From NCBI GenBank assembly GCA_946886405.1, contig CAMPIO010000115.1, forward strand, positions 1-9,897: a stretch of 9,897 nucleotides of DNA, given 5' to 3'. Origin of the DNA: an uncultured Pseudoxanthomonas sp. Lineage in GTDB: Bacteria; Pseudomonadota; Gammaproteobacteria; Xanthomonadales; Xanthomonadaceae. Every line of letters begins with the position of its first letter. The stretch's first letter is position 1. The translations under genes were made by a program, and so were the position numbers. Shown piece by piece: positions 1 through 8,076 of this stretch. A model generated the notes under the pieces. That model was not told where the DNA came from, searched no databases, and saw only the letters and a list, made by a program, of their open reading frames with translations.

Positions 1-1
1 G

Positions 2-121
2 GTCGACGAGGAGTGGCTGCTGAAGCTGGAGCGCAAGCATTTCGTCGAGCTGGCCCAGCAGGAAAAGACCCAGGCCCGCATCGCGCACATGCTGAAAACC
101 GGCAAGCCGCTGCGTAACTGA
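2..121 (+). CDS. fadB: FadB-type 3-hydroxyacyl-CoA dehydrogenase/enoyl-CoA hydratase, C-terminal end (partial)
   Basis: This is the 3' end of a gene whose start lies left of the window. An open frame runs from the window edge to TGA at 119-121 and encodes 39 residues, starting [14 protein letters not shown] and ending in [11 protein letters not shown]. The ending with a basic helix and GKPLRN matches my memory of the C-terminus of the large FadB/FadJ-type alpha subunit of the fatty acid oxidation complex, which combines enoyl-CoA hydratase and L-3-hydroxyacyl-CoA dehydrogenase. The neighbour supports this: a thiolase, the matching beta subunit, starts 22 bases downstream on the same strand. 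No catalytic residue is visible in the fragment, so the call rests on the tail sequence and the context. Confidence 0.72.
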   Translation, partial: VDEEWLLKLERKHFVELAQQEKTQARIAHMLKTGKPLRN

Positions 122-129
122 CCGACGAC

Positions 130-134
130 AAGGA
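130..134 (+). promoter_or_regulatory. Ribosome-binding site of the thiolase gene
   Basis: AAGGA lies 9 bases before the ATG at 144-146, in the 22-base gap after the fadB stop. It supports that ATG as the start and shows that the thiolase is translated from its own site within the operon. Confidence 0.7.
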
Positions 135-143
135 CCTAGTGAA

Positions 144-1349
144 ATGAGCAAGCAAGTACAAGAAGCCTATATCGTCGCCGCCACCCGCACGCCCGTCGGC
201 AAGGCGCCCAAGGGCGTGTTCCGCAATACCCGTCCCGACGACATGCTGGCGCACGTGCTGAAGTCGGTCGTGGCGCAGGCACCGGGCATCGACCTCAACC
301 GCATCGACGATGCCATCATCGGCTGCGCCATGCCCGAGGGCGAGCAAGGCATGAACGTGGCACGCATCGGCCTGCTGCTGGCCGGCCTGCCGAACACCAT
401 CGCCGCGCAGACCATCAATCGCTTCTGCTCGTCCGGCCTGCAGGCCGTGGCGATGGCGGCGGACCAGATCCGCCTGGGCAATGCCGACCTGATGCTGGCC
501 GGCGGCACCGAAAGCATGAGCATGGTGCCGATGATGGGCAACAAGATCGCCATGGCGCCCAGCGTGTTCGACAACGACCACGTTGCCATCGCCTACGGCA
601 TGGGCATTACCGCCGAGAAGGTCGCCGAGGAATGGAAGATCTCGCGCGAAGACCAGGACGCCTTCGCGATGGCTTCGCACCAGAAGGCGCTGGCGGCACA
701 GGCGGCCGGTGAGTTCCGGGACGAGATCAGTCCGTACGAGGTCGTTTCGCGCCAGCCCGACCTCGCCGGCAACACGGTGCGCCTGAAGAAGCTGCTGGTC
801 GAGCAGGATGAAGGCCCGCGCGCGGACACCTCGCTGGAAGGTCTGGCCAAGCTGCGGACCGTGTTCCGCAATCCGCAGTTCGGCGGTACCGTCACCGCGG
901 GCACGTCGTCGCAGATGAGCGACGGTGCCGCCGGTGTACTGCTGGCGTCGGAACAGGCGATCAAGGATTACGGCCTGACCCCGCTGGCGCGTTTCGTCAG
1001 CTTCTCCGTGGCCGGTGTGCGTCCGGAAGTGATGGGCATCGGCCCGATCGCGGCGATTCCGAAGGCGCTGAAGCAGGCCGGGCTGACCAAGGACCAGTTG
1101 GACTGGATCGAACTCAATGAAGCCTTCGCTGCGCAGGCGCTGGCGGTGATCCGCGACAGCGAGCTGGACCCTTCGAAGATCAATCCGCTGGGCGGTGCCA
1201 TTGCCCTCGGCCATCCGCTCGGCGCGACCGGCGCCATCCGCACCGCCACCATCGTGCACGGCATGCGCCGCCGCCAGCAGAAGTACGGCATGGTCACCAT
1301 GTGCATCGGTACCGGCATGGGGGCGGCGGGCATCTTCGAATCGCTGTAA
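144..1349 (+). CDS. fadA: Acetyl-CoA C-acyltransferase (3-ketoacyl-CoA thiolase, FadA-type)
   Basis: A complete thiolase of 401 residues, close to the usual 390-400. It cleaves 3-ketoacyl-CoA with CoA to give acetyl-CoA and a shortened acyl-CoA, the last step of beta-oxidation in the cytoplasm. All three catalytic signatures are present: the nucleophile Cys95 in NRFCSSG, His357 in GGAIALGHPLG, and the proton-transferring Cys387 in CIGTGMG near the C-terminus. The NEAFA motif is also there. The start is fixed by AAGGA nine bases upstream. The sequence around the first Cys (FCSSGLQAVAMAADQI) looks more like the ACAA1/PhaA-like thiolases than E. coli FadA, which has NRLCGSS here. The position just after a FadB-type gene still points to a role as the beta subunit of a fatty acid oxidation complex. 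A transcription terminator follows the stop. The function is secure. The exact chain-length preference cannot be read from sequence. Confidence 0.93.
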   Translation: MSKQVQEAYIVAATRTPVGKAPKGVFRNTRPDDMLAHVLKSVVAQAPGIDLNRIDDAIIGCAMPEGEQGMNVARIGLLLAGLPNTIAAQTINRFCSSGLQAVAMAADQIRLGNADLMLAGGTESMSMVPMMGNKIAMAPSVFDNDHVAIAYGMGITAEKVAEEWKISREDQDAFAMASHQKALAAQAAGEFRDEISPYEVVSRQPDLAGNTVRLKKLLVEQDEGPRADTSLEGLAKLRTVFRNPQFGGTVTAGTSSQMSDGAAGVLLASEQAIKDYGLTPLARFVSFSVAGVRPEVMGIGPIAAIPKALKQAGLTKDQLDWIELNEAFAAQALAVIRDSELDPSKINPLGGAIALGHPLGATGAIRTATIVHGMRRRQQKYGMVTMCIGTGMGAAGIFESL

Positions 1350-1371
1350 CAGGCGTGTCCCAGTCAACAAG

Positions 1372-1400
1372 GAAATGGCGCCGGAAGGCGCCATTTCTTT
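1372..1400 (+). terminator. Intrinsic terminator between convergent fadA and csaA
   Basis: A perfect 11-bp inverted repeat (1372-1382 with 1387-1397; core AATGGCGCC) encloses a GGAA loop of GNRA type, then CTTT. It sits 22 bases after the fadA stop and 17 bases before the end of the convergent csaA frame. The short T run after it favours termination of the plus-strand fad operon. Read on the minus strand it is followed by CCTTGTTG, a weaker U-rich tail, so it may work in both directions. Confidence 0.82.
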
Positions 1401-1417
1401 GCGACCGTGGAGGCAGG

Positions 1418-1762
1418 TCAGGCCATGCGGGTTCCATCCGGTACCGGGCGCTCGATCGTCGTCACCACGACGCCTTCGTCCGTGGGGAATCCCGTCAGCA
1501 GGAAGTCGGAAACGAACGGGCCTATCTGCTTCGGCGGGAAATTGATGACGCCGACGATCTGCCGCCCCACCAGATCTTCGGGAGCATACAGCGAGCGGAT
1601 CTGCGCACTGGTTTTCTTTACGCCATGCGGGCCGAAGTCGACCCACACCTTCCATGTAGGTTTGCGTGCTTCGGGGAATGGCTCCACGCGCAGCACGGTC
1701 CCTGCACATAGCTGCACGCGCATGAAGTCAACCCAGGCGATGACGTCCTCGGGCTCGCTCAT
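1418..1762 (-). CDS. csaA: CsaA-like tRNA-binding/chaperone protein
   Basis: A complete protein of 114 residues, the usual size of CsaA (about 110). It is a single OB-fold tRNA-binding domain of the type found at the C-terminus of some Met-tRNA and Phe-tRNA synthetases. Family features visible are FPEARKPTWKVWVDFG near residues 29-44, the KKTSAQI segment, LVGRQIVGVINFPPKQIG in the middle, and the C-terminal VPDGTRMA. CsaA of Bacillus subtilis has been described as a secretion-related chaperone. In many bacteria the role is unknown, and tRNA binding is a property of the fold. Its ATG overlaps the TGA of the upstream FAD oxidoreductase gene in an ATGA, with GAGGG just upstream, so the two are probably translationally coupled. 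It is the last gene of the long minus-strand unit. Confidence 0.88.
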   Translation of the reverse strand: MSEPEDVIAWVDFMRVQLCAGTVLRVEPFPEARKPTWKVWVDFGPHGVKKTSAQIRSLYAPEDLVGRQIVGVINFPPKQIGPFVSDFLLTGFPTDEGVVVTTIERPVPDGTRMA

Positions 1763-3057
1763 GCATCCCTCTGCGCTTTACTGCTGGCCTTCCAGGCGTC
1801 TTTCGCCTCCGCCCACCAGTAACTCACCTGCGCGCCCAGGAAGCCGGCGGGCTTCATGGCCGACACCAGCCCGTACGCTGAAAATTCGCGCCAACGTTCG
1901 TCGCCTTCCGCGATGGCGGCGGCAATGACCTCGCCTGCCAGCGTGGTCGGCGCCACCCCATGCCCACCGAACGCCTGCGCCACCCAGAGACCCGCTTCCA
2001 CCTGGCCGATCTGCGGCATCTCGTGACGCGCATAGCTCATGAGGCCCGACCATGCGTAATCGACCGCCACACCTTCGAGCTGCGGATAGACCTTCAGCAT
2101 GTCGCGATACAACAGCCGCCTGACCGCGTGTGGCGAGCGGTCCAGGATCGAGATCCGGCCACCCCACAAGAGCCGTGAGTCCGGCAAAGGCCGGTAGTAG
2201 TCGAACGCGAAGCGGGTGTCGTAGACGGCGGCACGGGTGCGCATCGCCTCGTCCATCCGTTCGCCCAGCGGTTCGGTCACCATCACGTACGTCGCGATCG
2301 GCAGCACGCCGGCATCCACCCGTCGGTGCAGACCGGCAAGATAGCCTCCACAGGCAAGCACCACGTGCTGCGCGTCGACGCTTCCCGACGGCGTCATGAC
2401 ACGCCAGCCTTCGCCTATCTTCGCCAGCGAAATTGCGGGCGACTGCGCAAGGATCGAGACCCCCAGCTCGCGTGCCGCGCGCACCAGTCCGTTCGCGTAC
2501 TTCAGGGGATGGAAGTGGAAGGCACGCGCTTCGAACAAGGCATCGTGATAGCGCGTCGTGCGCAGCTGCCGGCGGACCTCGTCGCGGTCCACCCATTGCC
2601 AGTCCTGCCCGAACGTATCGGCGAGCAGCGCTTGCCGTGTCCTCAGCACCTCACGGTCACGGAACCAGTTCGCCCACAGGATGCCGGCCTGGGTATCGTC
2701 GCAATCGATACCGTGCCGCGCCATCCGGCCACGGATCAGCTCCACCGCCTGCGTCGTACCGGCGTAGAGCGCTTTCGCGCGGCCCGGACCGAGATCGCGC
2801 AGCAGCGCCGCCTCGCCACGCGAGAAGCCGCCGAACACGAAGCCGCCATTGCGACCCGACGCGCCGAAGGCTGGCGTATCCGCTTCGAGCAAGACGACAT
2901 CCCTGACACCACGCTCCGCCAGGCCCAGCGCCGTATTCAGTCCGGCGAAGCCGCCTCCGATCACGCAGACAGAGGCGTCGACGCGCGACGCGAGTGACGG
3001 CAGCACCGGGGGCGCACCCGCCGTGTCCACGTAGTAGTTGCGGGATGACGACAGCAC
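1759..3057 (-). CDS. DAO-family FAD-dependent oxidoreductase (PuuB-like)
   Basis: A flavin amine or amino-acid oxidoreductase of 432 residues, normal for the family. An N-terminal Rossmann motif (VIGGGFAG, glycines at residues 34-39) is followed by the acidic ribose-binding Glu58 and the GASGRNGG segment (65-72) typical of PuuB/OrdL-like enzymes. A later RPLPDSRLLWGGR and a C-terminal FGGHGVAPTTLAG complete the FAD fold. Such enzymes oxidise C-N bonds in compounds such as gamma-glutamylputrescine or glycine derivatives; the substrate here cannot be inferred. I chose the GTG at 3055-3057, preceded by GGGAGA at a 7-base spacing. An upstream in-frame GTG at 3111 would overlap galU, and I see no support for it. 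The gene lies 34 bases after galU and overlaps csaA by 4 bases. None of the usual putrescine-pathway partners (puuA, puuC, puuD) is in the window. Confidence 0.85.
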   Translation of the reverse strand: MLSSSRNYYVDTAGAPPVLPSLASRVDASVCVIGGGFAGLNTALGLAERGVRDVVLLEADTPAFGASGRNGGFVFGGFSRGEAALLRDLGPGRAKALYAGTTQAVELIRGRMARHGIDCDDTQAGILWANWFRDREVLRTRQALLADTFGQDWQWVDRDEVRRQLRTTRYHDALFEARAFHFHPLKYANGLVRAARELGVSILAQSPAISLAKIGEGWRVMTPSGSVDAQHVVLACGGYLAGLHRRVDAGVLPIATYVMVTEPLGERMDEAMRTRAAVYDTRFAFDYYRPLPDSRLLWGGRISILDRSPHAVRRLLYRDMLKVYPQLEGVAVDYAWSGLMSYARHEMPQIGQVEAGLWVAQAFGGHGVAPTTLAGEVIAAAIAEGDERWREFSAYGLVSAMKPAGFLGAQVSYWWAEAKDAWKASSKAQRDA

Positions 3058-3064
3058 GAAGCGA

Positions 3065-3070
3065 TCTCCC
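3065..3070 (-). promoter_or_regulatory. Ribosome-binding site that decides the oxidoreductase start
   Basis: On the minus strand GGGAGA stands 7 bases before the GTG at 3055-3057, in the 34-base gap after the galU stop. Starting here removes 18 residues from the longest open frame, whose extra N-terminus is Gly/Asp-rich, unlike the family, and lies partly inside galU. Confidence 0.7.
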
Positions 3071-3091
3071 GAAAAGTCGCCGTCGGGGCCG

Positions 3092-3994
3092 TCAGCCCAG
3101 GTCCCGCACACCCAATTCGTTCAAGGCACGCTGCATCGTGTCGCGCGCGGCATCGCTGAGCTTCTCGTGATCGAGGGCGTAGCGGATCGTCGCCTCGATA
3201 AGGCCTATGTGCGTGCCGCAATCGAATCGCGTGCCCTGGAAGCGATACGCATGGACGGGCTTTTCGCCAAGCAACGCGGCGATGGCATCGGTCAGCTGGA
3301 TTTCGCCGCCGGCACCCGGCGTGGTGCTCTCCAGCAGTGAGAAGATGCGTGCGTCGAGCACATACCGGCCGACGACGGCGAGCGTGCTGGGGGCGACATC
3401 GGGCTTGGGCTTCTCGACAATGGCGCTGATACGCCCCTCGCGCCCGGAGAACGCATCGGTCGCCACGATGCCGTAGCTGCCGGTCTGCTCCCGTGGCACA
3501 TCCTGCACGGCGATGACACTGCTTCCGCTCGCCTCTGCGGCATCGGCCATCTGCTTGAGCGCACCGGGACCGCGGTTCCAGATCAGATCGTCCGGAAGCA
3601 GCACGGCAAACGGCTCATCACCCACGATCGGCTTGGCGCACAACACCGCATGTCCCAGCCCCAGCGCTTCGGCCTGAGTGACGAAGACGGCCCGGACGTG
3701 CGGCGGCAGCACGTTGCGCACCAGTTCCAGCTGTTCGGCCTTGCCTGCCCGCTCGAGCTTCTGTTCGAGTTCGTAAGCCTTGTCGAAATAGTCCGCTACC
3801 GCATGCTTGTAGCGGTTCGTGACGAAAATCAGCGTGTCACATCCCGCCTCGATCGCTTCGTCCACCGCGTACTGGATCAGGGGCCGATCGATGATCGGCA
3901 GCATCTCCTTGGGTACGGTCTTGGTGGCGGGCAGGAAGCGGGTGCCGAGCCCCGCCACGGGGAACACGGCCTTGCGGATTCTGGCTCGGGTCAT
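3092..3994 (-). CDS. galU: UTP-glucose-1-phosphate uridylyltransferase
   Basis: A complete GalU of 300 residues, the standard length. It makes UDP-glucose from UTP and glucose-1-phosphate in the cytoplasm, feeding LPS core, exopolysaccharide and glucan synthesis. Residues 12-33 carry the nucleotidyltransferase signature [20 protein letters not shown]. Further on come [14 protein letters not shown], the metal-binding LLPDDL, an IVEKPKP segment and [10 protein letters not shown], all typical of bacterial GalU. Its ATG overlaps the stop of the dehydratase gene in an ATGA, with AGGA 4 bases before the start, so translation is probably coupled. Its place directly after two glycan-precursor genes fits a supply role for envelope polysaccharides. 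A ugd gene, a frequent partner, is not in the window. Confidence 0.96.
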   Translation of the reverse strand: MTRARIRKAVFPVAGLGTRFLPATKTVPKEMLPIIDRPLIQYAVDEAIEAGCDTLIFVTNRYKHAVADYFDKAYELEQKLERAGKAEQLELVRNVLPPHVRAVFVTQAEALGLGHAVLCAKPIVGDEPFAVLLPDDLIWNRGPGALKQMADAAEASGSSVIAVQDVPREQTGSYGIVATDAFSGREGRISAIVEKPKPDVAPSTLAVVGRYVLDARIFSLLESTTPGAGGEIQLTDAIAALLGEKPVHAYRFQGTRFDCGTHIGLIEATIRYALDHEKLSDAARDTMQRALNELGVRDLG

Positions 3995-5904
3995 CGGGTC
4001 CTGCGTGCGTCGCGGCCTGGGAAGACCACGATATTAGCCGACGCTTCGTCCTGTTCGTTTGACAGCGGGGCGAACTCGGGTACCGCGACCCGCAACACTT
4101 CGCCAAGTTCGGCGGTGTCGTAGCGGGCATGCGCCGCACGCAAGCGCTGCATGGCCAAGTCCAGGAACTCCGGCGACACCTCGCGCGCCAGCGCTTTCAT
4201 GATCTTCGAGTGCGATGTCGGCTGGTAGCGCTCGTCGGCATGGAACAACGTCTCGTGCAGCTTTTCGCCCGGACGCAGGCCGGTATAGACGATGGCGATA
4301 TCGCGCCCGGGTTGCTTGCCCGCCAGGCGGATCATCTGCTCGGCCAGCAGGCGGATCGGCACCGGATCGCCCATGTCCAGCGTGTAGATCGACGCGTGCG
4401 CCGCTCCCGAAGCCGCCTGCAGGATCAGCTGGCAGGCCTCCGGAATGGTCATGAAGTAGCGCGTCACGTCGGGGTCGGTGACGGTGACCGGCCCGCCCTT
4501 GCGGATCTGGTCGCGGAACAGCGGTACCACGCTGCCCGCCGAATCGAGGACGTTTCCGAAGCGCACGGTGACGTAGCGAGTGGAAGATCGCACATCGTCC
4601 AGCGCCTGGCAGGCCATCTCGGCCAGTCGTTTGGTAGCGCCCAGCACGTTGACCGGGTCCACTGCCTTGTCGGTGGAGATCAGGACAAACGTGCCCACGC
4701 CTGCCTCGCGACAAGCGCGGGCAACCGTCTCCGTCGCGAGCACGTTGTTGCCGATGGCTTCACGCAGGTGGCCTTCCAGCAAGGGGACCTGCTTGTAGGC
4801 CGCAGCATGGAACACGGCATCGGGTTCCGCGACTCGCAGCGCGTGCGCAATCACGGCAGGGTCGCCACAGTTGCCCAGCACGGGCAGCACTTCGAGATCC
4901 GGGAATGCGCGCCGCAGGTCGCCCTGGATCGTGATGAGCGCGAGTTCGTCGATCTCGACCAGCGCAATGCGCTGTGCGCCATGCCGGGCACATTGGCGGC
5001 AAAGTTCCGAACCGATGGACCCCCCTGCCCCCGTCACCATGACCGTGCGGCCACCCAGCCAGCCGCGAATCAGCTTCCAGTCCGGCGTGACCGACTTGCG
5101 CCCCAGCAGATCTTCGATCGCGACTTCCTTGAGGTCGCCGGGCATCGACTGGCCCTCAAGGACGTTCACCAGACGCGGCACCATGCGGAAGGGCAGTCCG
5201 GTGCTCTCGCAGATCGCCACGACCCGCTGCATGGACGGGGCATCCAGGGAAGGCATGGCGATCACCAGCATCCGTGCCGCAGTTTCGCGCGCGACCGCCG
5301 CCGCGCTCTCCAGACCACCAAGGACCGGTATGCCCAGCAACTTGGAACCATGGAGCCGCGCTGCGTCATCAAGGAACGCGACCGGGTGGTAGACCCCTGT
5401 CCGTCGGAGTTCGCGGACCAGCGCCTCGCCTGCACGCCCGGCACCCAGGACCAGGACGCGCGACGCACTCTCGTTACTGCGCTGGACCTGGCTGTCCTTC
5501 CAGGCCCGGTAGGCCAGTCGCGGAAGACCCAGGAACCCCACCAGCGCAAAAGGATAGAAGCCCAGGACGGCGCGGGGCGTGGAGCCGAAACGGTTGTAGA
5601 AGAACAGGCCCAGCACCACGCCCAGAAATCCGAGCGCGCAGGCCTTCACGATGTTCCACAGGTCAGGCAGGCTGGCAAAACGCCACAGGCCGCGGTAAAG
5701 CCCCATCCACCAGAAGACAGCGCCCTGCGCCAGAAGGACGACGGCGATTTCGTTGGACCACAAGGGGAAGTCGGGAGCGTGCGCCAGCATGGCGTACCGG
5801 AATCGATGCAGGACCTGCCAGCACAGCCACACCATGGCCAGGTCATGTGCCGCCACCAGCGCGCGCGGCATGAGGCCGCTCAATCGGTCTCGCCAGGATT
5901 CCAT
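3991..5904 (-). CDS. Membrane-bound nucleotide-sugar 4,6-dehydratase, WbpM/CapD-type
   Basis: A protein of 637 residues with the layout of the long WbpM/CapD/PglF class. About four hydrophobic segments in the first 130 residues form a membrane anchor. A first Rossmann-like domain follows ([11 protein letters not shown], 150-160), then an extended SDR catalytic domain with NAD motif [10 protein letters not shown] (291-300) and STDKA (410-414). Family members convert UDP-GlcNAc to the UDP-4-keto-6-deoxy sugar, a precursor of QuiNAc, FucNAc or bacillosamine-type sugars in O-antigen, capsule or protein glycans. The residue four before the active-site Lys425 is Leu421. It is Tyr in short FlaA1-type enzymes and Met in WbpM. 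GGGAGAGGG upstream of the ATG is a good ribosome-binding site. The gene follows the WbpL/WecA-like transferase by 18 bases and overlaps galU by 4. The fold and class are sure; the product sugar is inferred. Confidence 0.92.
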   Translation of the reverse strand: MESWRDRLSGLMPRALVAAHDLAMVWLCWQVLHRFRYAMLAHAPDFPLWSNEIAVVLLAQGAVFWWMGLYRGLWRFASLPDLWNIVKACALGFLGVVLGLFFYNRFGSTPRAVLGFYPFALVGFLGLPRLAYRAWKDSQVQRSNESASRVLVLGAGRAGEALVRELRRTGVYHPVAFLDDAARLHGSKLLGIPVLGGLESAAAVARETAARMLVIAMPSLDAPSMQRVVAICESTGLPFRMVPRLVNVLEGQSMPGDLKEVAIEDLLGRKSVTPDWKLIRGWLGGRTVMVTGAGGSIGSELCRQCARHGAQRIALVEIDELALITIQGDLRRAFPDLEVLPVLGNCGDPAVIAHALRVAEPDAVFHAAAYKQVPLLEGHLREAIGNNVLATETVARACREAGVGTFVLISTDKAVDPVNVLGATKRLAEMACQALDDVRSSTRYVTVRFGNVLDSAGSVVPLFRDQIRKGGPVTVTDPDVTRYFMTIPEACQLILQAASGAAHASIYTLDMGDPVPIRLLAEQMIRLAGKQPGRDIAIVYTGLRPGEKLHETLFHADERYQPTSHSKIMKALAREVSPEFLDLAMQRLRAAHARYDTAELGEVLRVAVPEFAPLSNEQDEASANIVVFPGRDARRTR

Positions 5905-5922
5905 CAGTTCCCTCTCCCGATA

Positions 5923-6894
5923 CTAATCACGCCATCCCCGGCGCAATGAAAACCACAGTGCCCCGCCCAGCGCGTACCACACGATGAAAGCGAGGACAGG
6001 AGCGGATGTGACCGACCCTGACAGCGCATAGCTTAACAATAAGCTAACGCCACCGAACGCCATGTAAACCAAGGTGACTGCGGTATGTCCGTATCGTCGC
6101 GCGCCTCGTTGATAGAGGTGCCCGACATGCGGCGTCCACCATCGGTCGCCGCGCAGCATGCGCCCGCACAGCGTGAAGCCCGCGTCGACGAGAAAAGCGC
6201 ACAGCGGCAGCAGCAACAGGGGCGCCGTCGGGGGCGGCATGCTGATCAGCGCGGCCGCCGCCAGCCCTGCCAGGGTGTAACCCAAAGCGCCACTCCCCAC
6301 ATCCCCCAGGAAAATGCGGGCACGGGGAAAATTGAAAGGCAGGAAGCCGAGGCAACCGGCGAACAGGGCCAGCGCCAGCCAATACCATTCTCCCGTCAGC
6401 AGCCCGGCATACGCCAGCGCGGCAAGTGCTGCCTGACTGGCAGCCAGACCATTGATGCCATCCATGAAGTTCCAGACGTTGACCAGCACCATCGCCGCCC
6501 CGAATACGATCAGGGCAGGAAGCCAGTGGTTGGCCTGGCACGCCGCCCCGACCGCGAGCATCGTTGCGGCAAGCGCCTGCACCGCCAGTCGCAACCAGGG
6601 CGACAGCGGACGATGGTCGTCCCACCACCCGATGCCGGCCACGATCAGAAGCCCCGGCAGGAAGCCGATCCACAACGCGCTCAAGGACGTCGACTGCCAG
6701 GCCAGATAAACACCCGCGGCGAATACGACGATCACGATCGCAATGCCGCCACCACGCGGCGTGGCGACGTGGTGGCTGCGACGCTCCCCGGGATGGTCCA
6801 TCAGATTGCCGCGCAGCGCATAGTGGCGCGCCCACCACGTTGCGACGGCCGCGCCCAGTGCGAGCACGGCCAGCCATACGAGCAGGTCCCGCAT
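5923..6894 (-). CDS. WecA/WbpL-type undecaprenyl-phosphate sugar-1-phosphate transferase
   Basis: An integral membrane protein of 323 residues and about ten hydrophobic segments, of the MraY/WecA family. It transfers a HexNAc-1-phosphate from a UDP-sugar to undecaprenyl phosphate on the inner face of the inner membrane, starting a lipid-linked glycan. Visible signatures are DHPGERRSHHVATPRGGG (33-50), the Asp pair D92-D93, NFMDGING (142-149), the metal-site loop FLGDVGS (195-201) and HLYQR (259-263). I chose the ATG at 6892-6894 because the protein then begins at the first membrane segment and the start shares one base with the lapB stop (TGATG). A longer frame to 6996 would add 34 non-hydrophobic residues inside lapB. 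The neighbouring WbpM-type dehydratase suggests a WbpL-like enzyme with a 6-deoxy-HexNAc or GlcNAc substrate. Residues 285-287 use TTA TTG TTA, unusual in this GC-rich DNA. Confidence 0.9.
   Translation of the reverse strand: MRDLLVWLAVLALGAAVATWWARHYALRGNLMDHPGERRSHHVATPRGGGIAIVIVVFAAGVYLAWQSTSLSALWIGFLPGLLIVAGIGWWDDHRPLSPWLRLAVQALAATMLAVGAACQANHWLPALIVFGAAMVLVNVWNFMDGINGLAASQAALAALAYAGLLTGEWYWLALALFAGCLGFLPFNFPRARIFLGDVGSGALGYTLAGLAAAALISMPPPTAPLLLLPLCAFLVDAGFTLCGRMLRGDRWWTPHVGHLYQRGARRYGHTAVTLVYMAFGGVSLLLSYALSGSVTSAPVLAFIVWYALGGALWFSLRRGWRD
6029..6046 (-). repeat. AT-rich palindrome with a rare-leucine-codon cluster
   Basis: TAGCTTA (6029-6035) and TAAGCTA (6040-6046) form a perfect 7-bp inverted repeat with an ACAA loop, inside the transferase gene. 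On the coding strand it reads AGC TTA TTG TTA AGC (Ser284 to Ser288). The site stands out by base composition in a GC-rich gene. It has no T run and is not a terminator. Its role is unknown and it may be chance. Confidence 0.55.
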
Positions 6895-8072
6895 CAGACC
6901 ACCGCGTAATTCAGCAGTGGTTTGACCGTGCCCCACTCCTTGCAGCTCGGGCACTGCCAGTGGTGGGTACGGGCACCAAAACCGCAACGCGTACAACGGT
7001 AGCTCGGGTTGCGCACCAGCAACTGGTCCGTGATGTGCTTCAGATCGTGCAGGGTGGCCGCCGGGTCTGCCCCTTCGGCCAACGTCAGGTCGATCAGCGA
7101 CGCCTCGCCCCTGACCGAAGGCCGATCCTTCAGCTGGCGGGCAAGATAGGCGCGCGCGGCGGCGACGCCTTCCTGGCGCTCAACCAGTTTCGTCAGTGCC
7201 AGCACCGGAGCGATGCCCCGGTAGTGCTCGCACATTTCGGAGAGGAACGCGCGCGCGCCAGACAGGTCGCCAACCTGGTCATAACTGGCAAGCAGGCTGG
7301 GCAGCACTTCCGGCAGATAGTCCGGGTCGTGGCGAGCGGCGCGTTCGAACGCGCGAATGGCCGCCTCCGCATTGCCCGCGTCGGTTTCGATGCGGCCTTC
7401 GATAATGCCCGCGCGGACGCTGCCCGCATCGGCCTGGTAAGCACGGGCGACCGCGGCGCGGGCTTCCTCGCCGTTGTTCGCCGTGCGATGCCGCTCCGCC
7501 AGTTCGCACTCGAACTGGGCCACCAGTTTGCCCATCGGTTCCGCCGTGACTTCCTCATAGCGGACCGCATTGTCGATGGCCTTCTCCCAGTCGCGCTCCG
7601 CCTGGTAGATGCCGATCAGGTGCTTGAGTGCCTGCGGCGCTCGCTGGTCGATCTGGGCAAGATCGCTGAAGACCGTCTCTGCGCGGTCCAGCAGGCCCGA
7701 TCGCATGTAGTCCTCGCCCAGTGCCAGCAACGCCTGGACGCGCTGGGCATCGCTGAGATCGGCGCGCTGCACCAGCCCCTGATGCAGGCGGATCGCGCGA
7801 TCCACTTCACCGCGACGTCGGAACAGATGCCCCAATGCGACCTGTGTTTCGAACGTCTCCTTGTCCAGCTCCGCGATGTGCAGGAACAGTTCGATCGCCT
7901 TGTCCGGCTGCTCGTTGAGCAGGTAGTTCAGGCCACGGAAATAGGTACTCGACAGCCGGCTGACCTGGGTATCACCATGCCGTTGCCCACCGCGGCGGCC
8001 GATGATCCAGCCGCTGAGCGCAGCCAGCGGAAGGAACAGGAAGAACCAGAACCATTCGGTGAGGAAAGCCAT
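6894..8072 (-). CDS. lapB: LPS assembly regulator LapB (YciM), TPR protein
   Basis: A complete LapB of 392 residues (E. coli 389). It has one N-terminal membrane helix (about residues 4-22), then a long helical region of tetratricopeptide repeats facing the cytoplasm. The C-terminal rubredoxin-like knuckle has four cysteines in CxxC pairs (C360, C363, C374, C377) that bind metal. In E. coli LapB works with the FtsH protease to direct degradation of LpxC, the committing enzyme of lipid A synthesis, and so balances LPS with phospholipid. All key parts are intact. The start is 4 bases after the lapA stop, and the stop overlaps the start of the sugar-phosphate transferase by one base. Expression is therefore probably tied both to lapA and to the first step of lipid-linked glycan synthesis. 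Confidence 0.95.
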   Translation of the reverse strand: MAFLTEWFWFFLFLPLAALSGWIIGRRGGQRHGDTQVSRLSSTYFRGLNYLLNEQPDKAIELFLHIAELDKETFETQVALGHLFRRRGEVDRAIRLHQGLVQRADLSDAQRVQALLALGEDYMRSGLLDRAETVFSDLAQIDQRAPQALKHLIGIYQAERDWEKAIDNAVRYEEVTAEPMGKLVAQFECELAERHRTANNGEEARAAVARAYQADAGSVRAGIIEGRIETDAGNAEAAIRAFERAARHDPDYLPEVLPSLLASYDQVGDLSGARAFLSEMCEHYRGIAPVLALTKLVERQEGVAAARAYLARQLKDRPSVRGEASLIDLTLAEGADPAATLHDLKHITDQLLVRNPSYRCTRCGFGARTHHWQCPSCKEWGTVKPLLNYAVV

Positions 8073-8076
8073 GTCG

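Noticed and set aside
4129..5949. A 606-codon open frame on the plus strand opposite the dehydratase gene
   Set aside because: It mirrors a highly conserved minus-strand gene and is rich in Arg, His and Gln without any domain or signal. Long antisense frames are expected in GC-rich coding DNA.
6895..6996. N-terminal extension of the sugar-phosphate transferase to 6996
   Set aside because: The added 34 residues lie wholly inside lapB and are not hydrophobic. The ATG at 6894 overlaps the lapB stop and begins the first membrane helix.
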